DNA from: Entoloma clypeatum
Lineage: Eukaryota > Basidiomycota > Agaricomycetes > Agaricales > Entolomataceae
Direction: 5' to 3'
DNA: 64,000 nucleotides
Assembly: GCA_963565915.1 (NCBI GenBank)
Contig: OY751493.1
Coordinates: 3,844,001-3,908,000, forward strand
Shown one piece after another: positions 1-12,100 of the stretch; within the stretch, counting starts at the first letter, position 1; each line of letters opens with the position of its first letter. Below the pieces are notes generated by a model that did not search any database, was not told the DNA's origin, and saw only the letters and a program-made list of their open reading frames with translations. The translations under genes were made by a program, and so were the position numbers.

Positions 1-246
1 GAACCTGTGGGAATTGATGGTTGAATTTCTGGATTATTCTGACTCAAACCCCTTAAAGTTGGAATCTCCATAAGTCAAATCAAATTTCCCATTCGGACTG
101 ATTTAAACCAAATTAGGCAAGATCAAACCTAAAATAGCCCTGAGAAAACCCACTCCCACGCGACCCGATTTTCACTGGGAATAAAAGTTTGCAATGCATA
201 ACTGTCACATCACGCATCCGTGACCAGACGCGTCCACTCTCCTGTT

Positions 247-2133
247 ATGACTGACAAAAGTGATAAAAGACGCCCCATCCCTCCACAGCCTTCCAGGTGG
301 CACCCAAACCCAGACACAGCGTCTATCCATGTCCCAGGCCTAGATACAACTGCTCCAGTCCATGACCAAATCGAACAGATTGAGCAGCTGATTACAATCA
401 AGCTTCAGGTTCGTGACTCTTTAGAGCCTATCCATTGCGCAGCACATACTACAACTGAAAACTAAAGAACATAGATGAGAACTTCTCCAAAATACACCAT
501 CTCCTCGCGACCAAGCTTCTGCCTGCTGTCAAAAGATATGCGGTCGGGACTGAGCCAGTTCGTGAGGCAGCCAAAGTATGTGAACTAGCTTTTTAGTTTA
601 GAACCATCTTTCTCATTGGCCGCCTTACTCTCTCAGTTCTGGACGTCTTTCTACGAACAGGCCGCCCAAATTCGGATTCCTTCTGCTGACGATCATTCCA
701 CAGTAAACGAAGTATCTGGTTCATTGGAAAGTACAGAAACTCCCCAGGCTCAAGATCCTTCCAATGTCCAAACCACTCCATCTCAATCACACGTTTTCGA
801 GCCTAGCTTGGCCACAACGGATAGCTCGTTCATGCCTGGGCAGGCTGCCTTTTCATCCACACCAGCCGCGGCACGCGGTCCGCAAACAGAAGATACCTTT
901 GCCACACACAGGTCGGACGAATCATCGTGGATGGCCTCGGTGGAGTCTCCTCTTGTACGATTGGACAGGGAGTTCCACGAGTTCTCCATGGACGATAGCG
1001 CCACGGGCCCAACCAATGTTTCCACTCTCAAGTTCCAGCGAAAGCCCAAAACTCCGGCATCTATAGTCAAGAAATATAACCCGTACCTTCCACCTGACAC
1101 AGACTCAGCTAACTGGAGTGGTGTCGTTGACTTGCGAGACCCATCAATCGTCACTCCTCGACGTCGGAAAGGGAAATCTTCACGTCAGGCGCTCGCCGCC
1201 CATACCAAGGAATCAGATGATGATGACGACTCGTTCGACGGTTTGCCTCCTGGAATGTCACCACCGGTCATGATGTCTCCCGCGCGTCCGCCACGATCTT
1301 CAGCCGAGCTCGGGCTGCTCAAAGTGGGACAGACACCGAAGACGGAGGTTTCAGCGAGAATCAAGAGAGATCTATTGAGGGATGTGCAATACAGCCGTGA
1401 AATCGAGTCTAGCATGAGCACGGTGCCGACACCTCCATCCTTGTCGCGATACAACCGTTTCGGGATGGATACTACAGACAGCATCGTCATCGACTCAAGT
1501 TTAGAAAGCATGATGCGCCGGGTGGGCCTCAATGTGCCCTCAACACTGAGGTCAACACCAGGCCTACGACTGCGCTCGCAGGCATCGCAAAAAGCGGCTA
1601 TCCCGCCATCTAATCCACCTCAGCCGATTATGACTGCTCCTCCCAGTATTGACGAACCATCGACGTCTGTTCCCGTACAACCGCATGTCGACGTGGATTC
1701 AGATTCAGACTCTCTCGACGAGGTTAATAACACTGCGCACCCCTCTGCCGCATTCCTTATGGCATCTTCCCAAGCCAGTCGCGATTCGGACGATTCTTTT
1801 GGCTCTTCCAATCATTCCAGTGATTCACCGAACGAAGATGATGGCAATGGCTTGGTTCCCGTTCACCCTTTTGCACAAGGTATTCAAAACACTGGCTACG
1901 ATGATGATGACTCATACGACGATGACCTGTATGATGGAGGACCAGCCGAGGAGGAGACTCTCTTCGGGGTACCTCCTGCCCAGCGCCTCCGAGCTCAAAG
2001 TCGCCTTTTGGGAGATAATTTAAGAATACTTGGCGAGGACTTACTGGAGGACACCATTGGCATTGGTTCCCAGATGGCAAGGAGTGGGAGGGTTGAAGAG
2101 AGTCCAACACCTGCCCACAGAACTGAGCAGTGA
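247..2133 (+). CDS. ASK1: DASH/Dam1 complex subunit Ask1
   Basis: Ask1 is a subunit of the fungal DASH ring that couples kinetochores to spindle microtubules. I read three exons, 247-408, 468-575 and 637-2133 (588 aa), with introns of 59 and 61 nt bounded by GT and AG and keeping frame. Exons 1 to 3 join the family's N-terminal box: a QIEQLITIKLQ segment, then ENFSKIHHLLATKLLP, then AAKFWTSFYEQA. The rest is typical of Ask1: long, disordered, rich in Ser-Pro/Thr-Pro sites and acidic D/S runs, consistent with the CDK control known for the family. The first in-frame ATG at 247 is used; the 246 bases before it show no gene. The stop lies 42 bp from the stop of the convergent inositol kinase, so the 3' UTRs must overlap or be tiny. 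The N-terminal box is the identifying evidence; the tail alone would not be diagnostic. Confidence 0.85.
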
Positions 2134-2175
2134 CTCGTGGTCAATTAAGCCCTGAATTGCAGGTACAACCTATGA

Positions 2176-3274
2176 CTATGACAATTGCGAAATCCGCCCG
2201 TCCACCAGACGGAGTACAGTGTCCAATCCCATTAAGACGCCTTCATCAGGCCCCTCTCCAGGCACAAGCCACGTGTGCGCAAAGTCGATCAGTTTCACCG
2301 TACAGGAAGGACTAGGATTCTCCTCGTCATCACCTTCTAATTCACTCCCCTCTATCTCTTCGTCCTCTTCCTCAGTATCCGTAACCAACAGTTTTACTCC
2401 TTCCTCAGCATGAATCCAATCGGCTTCGTACGCGATTAACAAACTTCCCCCCACCATACGAATTTCATGAGAGGCGTAAACTTCCCTGATTTCGGCGATT
2501 TCTTCCCTGATTGCATGTAGAATTGGTAGAAGAGTCGAATGAGGAAGACCATGTATCGACTTGGCCGATAAGTCTCCTTCTGGCGGGGTGTTGACAGGGA
2601 AAAATTGCGCGATACCCTCGGGGAGTTGAGCTGCCTTTAATGACTTGCCGTAGATTTTGGGAGTCACCACTGCTTCGCCTGTTATATTGTTGTAAACCTT
2701 GGGGAGAGCTTTGTTGATGATGGAAAACTTTGAATTGACATTAACCATAAGTACCTGAAAGCCCGTCAGGCGTACGCCCGTTTCCAAGGAGGTAGTATTT
2801 CGCGCGGTCTTTAGCATTCGCTCCACTTTTTCAGGTGAAGCGGACGGATCATAGAGAACAGTGCCAAGCTTCACATCGAGGACATTGGGTTTGCGGAAAA
2901 AGTGAGTTAGATTCTCAAGGACGATACACTGTGTATGGAACCTCGATAAGTCCATGCCGCCAGAAGAACAGACTGAACTTGCACTGATCTTTCTCGGGTA
3001 GATCGAGGGGTGTGATGTTGATGCCACCCTCTACTGCAGGCTTGGATTCGTCTATCTTTCCCTCCAATCTGAGTGTCCCGATGAACTTGGGGGTGAAAGG
3101 ACGAAGGCTCGCAAGTTCAGGACTTTGCTGGAGCGTCTGGTAAAATTTGAGTTCGACGGGAAGGGCAGGCTTGATGATCAAGGATCCATCCTCCGTCGCG
3201 AGTACTCCTGCGTGTCCACCGACCTGCGAAGACAAAGGCTCAGACGCGGGTATTGCAGATTCGCTGACATCCAT
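2176..3274 (-). CDS. ARG82: Inositol polyphosphate (multi)kinase, Arg82/Ipk2 type
   Basis: Kinase of the IPK family, which phosphorylates inositol phosphates (IP3 to IP4/IP5) in the nucleus and cytoplasm; the yeast member also affects transcription. Exons 3274-2985, 2941-2755 and 2697-2176 give 332 aa. Visible family marks are the PxxxDxKxG catalytic motif (PNVLDVKLG), the GGSLL segment and the IDFAHT metal-binding motif near the C-terminus. A 57-nt stretch at 2754-2698 starts with GTACTT and ends with CCCCAAG; it is a multiple of three and has no stop. I treat it as an intron because removing it restores the family's TGFQVY context, but a retained form would also be open. The start is the only suitable ATG. 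It is divergent from the small ORF at 3367. Assignment to the multikinase subgroup rather than IP3 or IP6 kinases rests on its short length and is less certain than the family. Confidence 0.85.
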
Positions 3275-3366
3275 GATCGTATGTAGTAAGTAGACTGGAA
3301 GGTATTAGGTGTGAGGCTTGTAATCTTGAAACCAACTCTTGATCTTAAGCTTGAGCTTGATCCCCG

Positions 3367-3648
3367 ATGTCCTTGAAACTAAATCATGATCTGAACACCT
3401 ACCTCGCCGTGACGCTTTCATCTGGCTCTCCTTATTACAGGGCTCCTCAGCAGCTCCACATGGTGCATCCTGCCGTTGCCCACGTCGGACGTGTGGGCTC
3501 AATGGAAGACGTGCAGCTGTTCAGCGTGCCGAATCTTGAGTGGGAGCGGGTTAGCAAGGATGTGATTGAGAGCTTGAGCCGCGCAGAGGGCGTTGGAAGG
3601 GTGGATGTCCAGAAGTTGGAATTGAGAGCGAAGCGGGATGAGCTATGA
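3367..3648 (+). CDS. Small unrecognised protein ending in RDEL
   Basis: An open frame of 93 codons from an ATG at 3367. I do not recognise the family. The C-terminal two thirds look like real coding sequence, with a hydrophilic helix-like stretch (EWERVSKDVIESL) and a basic tail AKRDEL. The first 20 or so codons are doubtful: the bases CTCCTTATTACAG ending near 3440 look like a splice acceptor, so the true N-terminus may come from an upstream exon. The RDEL ending resembles an ER-retrieval signal, but no signal peptide is visible, so this may be chance. The gene sits divergently from the inositol kinase (promoter space 3275-3366) and convergently with the dynactin gene. Confidence 0.4.
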   Translation: MSLKLNHDLNTYLAVTLSSGSPYYRAPQQLHMVHPAVAHVGRVGSMEDVQLFSVPNLEWERVSKDVIESLSRAEGVGRVDVQKLELRAKRDEL

Positions 3649-4200
3649 CAGCGGTCCTCTGTGCATTGCGCGACGCTGAGGTATATTCGTCTTCATTTAC
3701 TGCATCCTCTGAAGACCCATCAGTTCTGTAGCGTCTCATTGATACCCGTCCCATCGATGCCGCTGGATTCCTCAGCGCACGGGCCATCTGTCCCATCAAA
3801 AACGAATATTTTCTTCAAAACACCTCTTTCTTTACCGCGTTCAAGTCAAATTGCAGACCTGTGCCCAACTTACTCTCCAACGGCTGGTTTGTGCCCAAGC
3901 AACGCGAAAACCATTCTTTGGATGTCTTAGTGCTCAAACGTTCTTCGTTACCGCTTCTTTGGTGCTTTTGGGCCAGTGGAGCAGAGCCGGCAGTTCGTAC
4001 ATACCTTCTCGAGAGGAATGGAAATGCTGTCCTTTTTATAAAAGCCAATGCAAGTGAAGAATGACCAAAGTTGAAGATGTGTTCCTTCTCGTAAAGACAA
4101 GAATTTCCAGGTTGGTATTATAGCTGGTCCATCTCTAGACAGTATTATCATGCCATGGTATCCTATCTTCGGCTATGCAAGAGAAAGCCATAAAAACATC
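3649..4200. other. Intergenic, no supported gene
   Basis: Convergent 3' regions of the small ORF and the dynactin gene. Short frames exist on both strands (for example 3815-4048 minus) but begin at non-ATG codons and show no family resemblance. I see no RNA gene here. Confidence 0.5.
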
Positions 4201-7200
4201 TCAAAGACTCCGAATCGCACTTGCCCTATCCAACAAGCCCCGAACCCTCCTGCCAAGCCTCTCCGCCTCCATCTTCCTCTCCAAAACCTGGTGCACAGGC
4301 GTCATCTTCTTCGGCATCCAGACTTTCCCTCCCTTAGCCTCTGCCCGCTTCGTATGCAGTGCAGAAAGGTCAACCACACGAGGCGAAGACGAAAACTTGA
4401 TAACGTCGCGGTAGAGCAGCTTTGTTTCTGTCGTAAGAGATCGAAGTGTAGGCGGCGGACGGGGAGAGTCTGAATCGGATTCGTCGGTGTCTGAAAGGCC
4501 CGAGGCATCGAGGGGTGGCGTTTCCAGACGGCGGGGAATTAGCTCGGGCAGTGGCGGCAAGCTCTCGATTTCTCGTAACAAGTCTTGGCCTTTCAGGTAA
4601 GAGTTTTCTGTCCGGAGGAAGCGAACTGTTCCACGGAGTGCCTCAATCTGAAAGAAAGCGAGTTAAAAATGGCACATAACACCAGCGATAATAATTACCT
4701 GTTCCAAGAGATGCGAAGTTTCGAGGCTGCCCTCAACGGGAACATTCTCCGTCTCCACTTGCTGAATACCAGGTGCTAAACAGAAACATCAACCAATCCG
4801 CTCTCGCAGATCAAAGAAGTATATATAAAAAACCAACCTTGCCGTTCCTGACCCGCCGTCATCACCTTCAACTTGGCATTATCCTGCTCCAGCGTATCCA
4901 AATCCGCCTGAAGCTGCTCCATTGCCTCCTCATACGCCCTCTCCTGCCTCCTCGCCTTCAATAACTCATTCTCTAAGTCAACAATCATATCAGCCTGTTT
5001 CTTCACCGCCTCCATCCGGCGTTCCATCAGCTCGATCTTCACCGCCGACTCCTGGACGCTCTGGTCCTTCGTCTTGAGGCTCCGCACGAGACCTTGCATC
5101 TCGTCATTGAGCTGCGCGATTTTATGCTCGGCTTCGATGTTGACGGCGAGGCTCGCTTTGATCTCTTGCAGGCGGGTGACCCAGGGAGCTGCACCGGAGA
5201 CTGGTTCAACGGCAAAGCCATGATGAGCACCAGAAAAGCATTGTAAAGTGACTACGATACCTTTGAAGACATTTTCCGACTCCATAGCAAGCGGAAGCAA
5301 TTTCCCACCTTCTTGCACGAGCTGAGTGATCGATCCTCGGACCGCATCCCAGGGGGATTCTCCAGGCTTCATGTTTTTCACGACGGTCGACCCCGCGATC
5401 TGTTTCACGAGGCTGATGAGAGTGGCCAGCCGGAACGGGGATTTAGCGGACCGCGCTTCGCTGAGGTGGGGCATTATTTGCTGTGCCAACTGAAAAAAGA
5501 GGTCAAAATACAAGAAGCCCAGGAAAGGGAGTGTTACGCGCCGAAATACCAAAGTTGACAAGTTCCCCGACCAAGTTGCAAAGCTCCTTCATCTGCGAAA
5601 CGAGGTGTGACTTGAGCGCGGCAGAGTCCTCGATGAGGTCGTCCAGTCGTTTTGTTAGTTTCCTTTCAAGCATGTCAGTCGCGTGTACGAAGATGAAGTT
5701 TTAGTTAAGAACGCACTTGGACAACGTCTTTGCACCCTTGCATTGATCCAACAGAGACTGCAGCGGCTCAAACAGCTCTTTTTCAATGTCGTACCCGCCC
5801 ATATCCAATACGACTTCTGTTCGCACATCATACCTTTAATGGAAGGGAGCAAAAAAAAGAGGGGGAAACTAGGAGTATCACCTTCATCTTGCAAAATCGC
5901 CGCAACGGAGGTCTTGGCAAGTCCAATAGAAGCAGCAAACATGTCGAGATCATGATCAAACGATGATACGTATCCCAGCTCGCGTTCACCCAGATCATGT
6001 TCAAAGCTGTCAAAGTAGGTCTCGGCGAGATGGTCGAACTGTGCCTGAATCCTGTTCCCCCGACGCACATTCAGCATTTGACACTTGAGCGTGTAGACAA
6101 TGATGGACTGACTTGATGATATCACTGACGCATTCCATCTCTCTGAACTCGTCTCTGCGCAGGAGATCGATGTGCATGTCAATGCGCTTCTCCATAGGCG
6201 CGATTTCCGGAAATATCCTGCCGATGTTGAGGAACGACTCTGCATCGCACCGGCGCAGAATTGCCGCGAAGCGTTTGCAGAGCGTCGACAGGCCTGAAAC
6301 GCGGCTTCTCATCTAGGAGTTGAAAACCAGAATCAAACATGACTGAAACGAACGGGACTTGGATGCACATACCTCGCAAACACCGACGAGGACTTCGGAC
6401 ACGGATCCAGTGAGCGAGTCCGGTAACCCATGGGCTTGTGCCACGACGGTGTTGATCAGGTCCGCCTTGTAAGCTAAGCGTTGGAAGAACAAATAGCAGC
6501 TTGTTGCATCGCTGTCGGAATCGACATATAATTGCGGCAGGTATGGCTAGTATGCAGCAATCGGGAGGCAGAAAGAGAAAGAGAATCGCTCATGCACACC
6601 TGAACAATTCCCAAGAGCTCCCTACTCTCCCTCGCCTCCAAGCGTCTAATCTCTAGTTCTATATTCCTAGCCTGGTTCTTGGAAGCCGAGGATTGGAGTT
6701 TGAGGTGCAGGGACATCATGGCTGCTGTCTGCGACGCGGCCGAAGCAGACTCGTTCTGGGCGGTCTGAGTTTGAGTGCGGAGGTCCTCGAGTTCACTAAA
6801 AATTTTGGGTTAAGATGTTTGGTTATTTGTATGAAGATGCGTGAGGGATAATGACGCACTGCTGCAGCTGCATGACGAATTCTCTGAACTGAGTAATGGT
6901 GTTTTCGAGGTCCTGACATGCGTCTTCGAGGTTGCTGATCTTTTGGAGGTGTTCGCGAATGTGGACGTCCTTTAGATCTGTAGGGAGATCATTCAACAGG
7001 GAAATCTGGATGATTGAAAAACGAAAGCATACTGAGATCTTCGTGCAGTTGTTTTTCGGTCTCTGCATGGTTCTCCTCGAGCTCATCACTGAGTTCTTTG
7101 AGAGCTTCGAGGTCTTCGATGGTGATTCGCATTTCCTCGATTTTCTGCATGTACAATTATCAATAATGACATGCGGGGTGACAGGAGAAAAACGGCGCGC

Positions 7201-8916
7201 CTCGCCAAGCATAAGATTGCGTTCAGTAAGCTGAACCAGCATTTCCTCGGCGGTGAAAGCATCGTCAAGTTGCAATTTGAGATCCTCCACTTGTTGTTCG
7301 GCATTTGTGAGCTTGATCAAGGTTGACTCGTATTGCACTGTTTGTTGCGAAGGTCAGATTGGTGCATGAGATATGAGGATTCCACATGGCCGACCTTGTA
7401 TGTCATCAAGAGTCGAGATATCCTTTTCCATTTCGGCAATCCGCTTCCGTTGATCTTGTTCGGTTTCCTGTGACATGTCCCGTAATCTGAGAGAAAAAGG
7501 TTTCGTTACGGGAGACGAATTGATAAAGGAAGGTCTACTTGATCAGCGCTTCCTTTAAGCGTTCGTTGTGTTTCTCGAGCTGGATATAAGCCAAGGAATC
7601 TTTGCCGGAGCTTCCAGATTCCCCGTCATGTGCTATAAAGCAATAAGCTCGTGATGTTAGGCCAAAAAATCGAGGGCGACATGCCTCCGCCCTCCTTAAG
7701 AACCTCCATCTCAACTTCAGCAACCGCCAACTTTTCCTTGACCTCTTCTAACTCGGTCTCTGCAATCTCAGCCCTCTCCTCAGCTACCTCCTTATCTAAC
7801 ATGGCCATCTCGAGCTGTTCATGTGCATCCAGGAGGCGAGACTCGGAGAGCTGTGAGAGCTGCTGGGCATCTGCGAGTTCGCGGCGGGTGGCGCTGAGGT
7901 CTGTCGAGAGGGAGGTGAGTTTGGCCTGGAGTTTTGGGCGGAGGGCGACGAAGGATTCTGCTTCGGAGAGACGGTTTTCGAGCTCTTGGATATGACGAGA
8001 GTCGTCGCCGCGTTTGGCCTCGAGGACGCGAACTTTAGCGCGTAGTTCTTGGAGTTCTTGGTCGTCTTGAACACGCGGCTGGATCGGCGTTCGTTCAATG
8101 GGACCTGATAAAGTTAAGAGAGATTGCATACTATGATTGGGTTTCTGAGTGAGGATGGAGGGCGCTCTGGAGCGCGTGGTGCTGGAGGGGTTATCTGAAA
8201 AGAGACAAGAGGGGGAGCAGGGGATGGTGGAGTCGGTGCTTGTCGTGGTGGGGAAACAGTTGGGGCAGAAGGAGAAGGGACGACGGCGGGGGGCGACGGG
8301 GGTCGTTTGTTGGAGAGAGGATTTGGGGAACTGTGTATTCGGGTGGGCGAGCTGGGGACGGGTGAGCTGGTGTATTCGCTAGCGGGAGACTGAGAGGTGG
8401 GGAACGACTTGCGGGGCTGGAGAGTGAGCGAGTTGCGTTTGGACGGGGACGTGCCAGCTCGGGCGAGGCCGCGGGGGACGGGGGCGGGGGTGCCTGTCTG
8501 TGACTTTGCGGGGCTGGTGGAGCGGGGGGACGCGGCGGGGGTGCGGAGGGTGGAGGCGCTGGCGCGGAGGAGACCCGAGCTGGGAGTGCGCTGGTGGCCG
8601 ACGGCTGGACGAGGTCGCTGGCAACGTCGTGCAGTGAGGGTCTGTGGTAGAGTGATGGCGATGGACGCACCTGGTCGATCTCTGGCCCGTGCGTGGCCTT
8701 GATCTGGCTGGGGCGGATGAAGACACCGTAGCCCATCTTGCATGTAAAGTACACGACGCCATTCACAGACCCGTCGTTCTTCCCTTCGCCATCGTACAGC
8801 TCGATGCCGACCCACTTCCCGGTCGAGAACGCCGTAGCGCCAGAGAATCGGACGACGCCTTTGCCCTGGGGGACGGTGACGACGGTGCCCAGCGCGGGGC
8901 CGTCTGCCTTTTCCAT
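4201..8916 (-). CDS. NIP100: Dynactin p150-Glued subunit (Nip100/DCTN1-like)
   Basis: Largest dynactin subunit, which binds microtubules and dynein. Read from the minus strand, the protein opens with a CAP-Gly domain within the first 70 residues (GTVVTVPQGKGVVRF, WVGIEL, and the conserved GKNDGSV loop). A Pro/Ser-rich basic linker follows (about 8690-8120), then a long coiled coil split over many exons (8090-6700), and the dynactin domain (about 5560-4850, including SPFRLATLISLVKQIAG and AAPWVTRLQEIKASL). The C-terminal part contains RGTVRFLRTENSYL. Many short introns interrupt it. One just after CAP-Gly starts with GTGCGTCC at about 8683; its acceptor is uncertain (29 nt or, more likely, 53 nt), and it changes frame into the Ser/Pro linker. 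Near the 3' end two exons join as RQ/APGIQQVETEN and LLEQ/IEALRG. The ATG at 8916 directly precedes CAP-Gly. The gene is head-to-head with Raptor. Confidence 0.85.
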
Positions 8917-9133
8917 CGACGTGATCAAATAATGTGGGACTTCCGACTCCGCTCCTCTTCCACGACCATCCATCGCGTCCGTCGTGATACCCCTCTCGTT
9001 CAATATCTCACCGTCTCTAGTGGGGTCAGCGCTCAATGTCCGCAGCGCAACCACAACGCCCGTATCGAAAAGGTCCCCGTTTTGTCCCTGGTCCGCACCA
9101 CCTCTCCCTTCCTTCTTTCTCGTAGATTCATTG
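8917..9133. promoter_or_regulatory. Divergent promoter region, dynactin / Raptor
   Basis: The space between the dynactin ATG (8916, minus) and the most plausible Raptor ATG (9134, plus). It is short for two 5' UTRs and two promoters. An alternative Raptor ATG at 8932 would leave only 15 bp, which makes it unlikely. No TATA box or named site was recognised. Confidence 0.45.
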
Positions 9134-12100
9134 ATGGCCCAGGCGGAGGATCCGAGTGGGGAGAGGGGTCACAGTCCAGGAGTTCTGGTTCGGAGCCAGA
9201 CCACGATTATTACCCGCGTCCCCGCACTTTACACAAGGAACAGTCCAAGGACTCGAGAACCACTCCAAGCCCCGAACCCCGCCAGACCGGCTCCATCGAC
9301 ACCCTACCCGATCCATCCCCCTCCATCCCCTACTGGTCCGCCAAACGCCATCTCTCTTGCGGCAACCCCACACCAGGTCCATCCTGGTCCTCAAAACCCG
9401 CTCCCTGGCGTGGTTCTCCACCTGGGAAGCTAAAGACCGTACAAGCTGCCCTCGTTCTCTGTCTCAACATTGATGTTGATCCTCCTGATGTTATCAAAAC
9501 CAGCCCATGTGCCATCCTTGAATGTTGGGTTGACCCTCATAGCATGCCTTCTCACAAAGCTCTTGAAGCCATAGGTTCAAATCTCCACCACCAATTCGAG
9601 GGCCTCAGTGCAAAGGTCAACTACAAACCCATGCTGGATCCTTCCCACGATGACTTGAAGCGTTTTTGCCAAAATGCCCGCAGACAGGCAAAGGACGATG
9701 CCGTCCTTTTCTATTACAACGGTCACGGAGTCCCAAAACCGACAGCCAGCGGAGAGCTTTGGTGTTTCAATCGCGACTATACGCAATATATCCCTGTTTC
9801 TCTCCAGGAACTTCAGAACTGGCTCGGGTCCCCGTGTGTCTATATCTGGGACTGTTCTGCCGCAGGAAATCTCCTCGTCAACTTTAACCATTTTGCCGAG
9901 CGCCGCGACCAGGAAATCAACCTCACGCGCGGTGGCTACGCAGAAGGTACTCAACCATTGATGAATTCCATTCAACTAGCCGCCTGCGCCGCCAACGAAC
10001 AACTTCCCTCCTGTCCAGAGCTGCCTGCAGACCTCTTTACTTCTTGTCTCACTTCTCCCATTGATATCGCCCTTCGTCACTTTATAATGAACCACCAACT
10101 GCCAAATAATATCACTACTGACATCGTCCTTCAATTGCCGGGGGACCTTAAAGATCGCCGCACACCCCTCGGAGAACTCAACTGGATCTTTACCGCCATA
10201 ACTGATACAATCGCTTGGACTACTTTTTCTCATGAAATCTTCACCAGGTTATACCGTTGCGATCTCCTAATCGCCTCCCTTTTCAGAAACTTCCTCCTCG
10301 CAGAACGCATCATGAAAGACTACAACTGCACTCCGCATACATACCCATCTCTTCCTCCCACTAACACCCACCCTCTGTGGGCCACCTGGGATTTAGCGGT
10401 TGACACATGCCTCCGCCAACTCCCCGATCTTCTTAAAAAGTCCGCCGACTCCAACGCCCCGAGTGGCACCGCATCCCTCGCACGGCCCGGCCGAATTGGG
10501 CAGGCCAGCCGACCAGAGAGGCTCGGTGGTGGAACACCTAGAATTAACGACCCCCCCTATTCCTACGTCCGCAACCGGTTTTTCGCCGACCAGCTCACCG
10601 CATTCGAGGTCTGGATATCACGAGGCGGCTCAGCGTTGACTAGGCGTGGACCGATGTCTCTTCCCGCGTCAGGGGACAGGTATGCAGGCGAGCCTGAGCT
10701 AGCCTCAGCACAGCTGCACGGTGCCACCGCAGATGGACACCTCGTCCCCCGCAAACCACCGGACCAACTCCCCATCGTGCTCCAAGTCCTGCTCTCCCAA
10801 CCTCATCGCCTCCGCGCCCTCATCCTACTCTCGCAATTCGTCGATCTTGGCCCGTGGGCCGTCCATCTCGTCCTCACCATCGGCATCTTCCCCTACATCT
10901 CCAAGCTCCTCCAAGCTCCCAGCCTCGACCTGCGCCCCGTGCTCATCTTCATCTGGGCGCGCATCCTCGCCGTCGATTCCACCGTCCAAGTCGACCTCCT
11001 CAACACGGGCGGTTTCAAGTATTTTGCGTCCATCCTCGAAGCTAAGAACGACGACACGCTACCCAACAGCTCCGAGCACAAGGCGATGTGTTCCTTCATC
11101 CTCGGCGCCATCTCGCGGGACTACCCGCACGGCAAGCACGCGTGCTGGGGCCAGCGCGTGTTCGACAACTGCTATGACCGCCTCGAGGACCCGGATTTTC
11201 TGCTGAGGCAGTGGACGGCGCTGTGCATCGCGCAAATGTGGGACTCGTATGATGAGATCAAGATTTATGGTGTCGACCGGGGGACGCAGGATAAGCTGAT
11301 TGCGATTCTGTCGGACGAGGCGGTGGAGGTAAGGGGGGCGGCGCTCTATGCTCTTGGCACGTTCATGGGTGCGAGTGGGTCAGAGTTTCCGGACAGGCAG
11401 GGTGGGGGTGGCACGGGGACGATGTTCCAGTTGGAGGAAAGGGTGCATTTCAGGATGGAGGTCGCGGTGGCGACGGGGGCAACGTTGGCGATCAAGGATG
11501 ATGCAAGTCCGATGTGCAGGAAGGAGTTGTTGGTGGTGATTAGCTGTTTAGTGAAGGAGTGGCGGGGGTATTTTGTCGTGTGTGCTTGGCTGTATTGGGA
11601 GGAGGATAGGAGGTGGAGGGCTGGGGCGAGTGGGCATGGGCCCTCGCATTTGCATGACGAGGATGTCACGAACCAGGCGATTGGCGAGTGGTTGGATGGG
11701 TTTGGGGATGACGAGCTTTTGCGCGAAGAGAACCGGGTCTTGCTGTCCTCGTTGTTCACCATTTTCGTGGTTCTGTTGGATTTATCGGTTGACCCGTATC
11801 AGGAGGTTGCAACCAACGCGCAGACCATCGTGGATTATATCACGGCCCTCCTCCTCGAATCACCTTTTACAAGACTTGAGTCGACCTCGTTACACATTGC
11901 TCCGACGGCTCCACCAGCTGATCGAAGACGCTCACCATCCACGAGCGCCTCCCGATCACGAGTGCCATCGCTGCAACCTTCGCAACCATCTCACACCATG
12001 CCACCACCGTCCCCGATCCGTCCGTCCTTGAGCAGGAATGATACGATGAGCACTATCTCCTCTGGCGTCACAAGCACCATCCGGCGAACCTCTTCCTTTG

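Noticed and set aside
3815..4048. Minus-strand frame resembling a mitochondrial presequence
   Set aside because: Starts at TTG, has no downstream exon that makes sense and overlaps no known family.
8149..8702. Plus-strand frames opposite the dynactin linker
   Set aside because: Antisense shadows of a GC-rich Pro/Ser coding stretch.
8932..9133. Upstream part of the Raptor frame starting at ATG 8932
   Set aside because: Only 15 bp from the dynactin ATG and composition unlike coding sequence; kept as an alternative start only.
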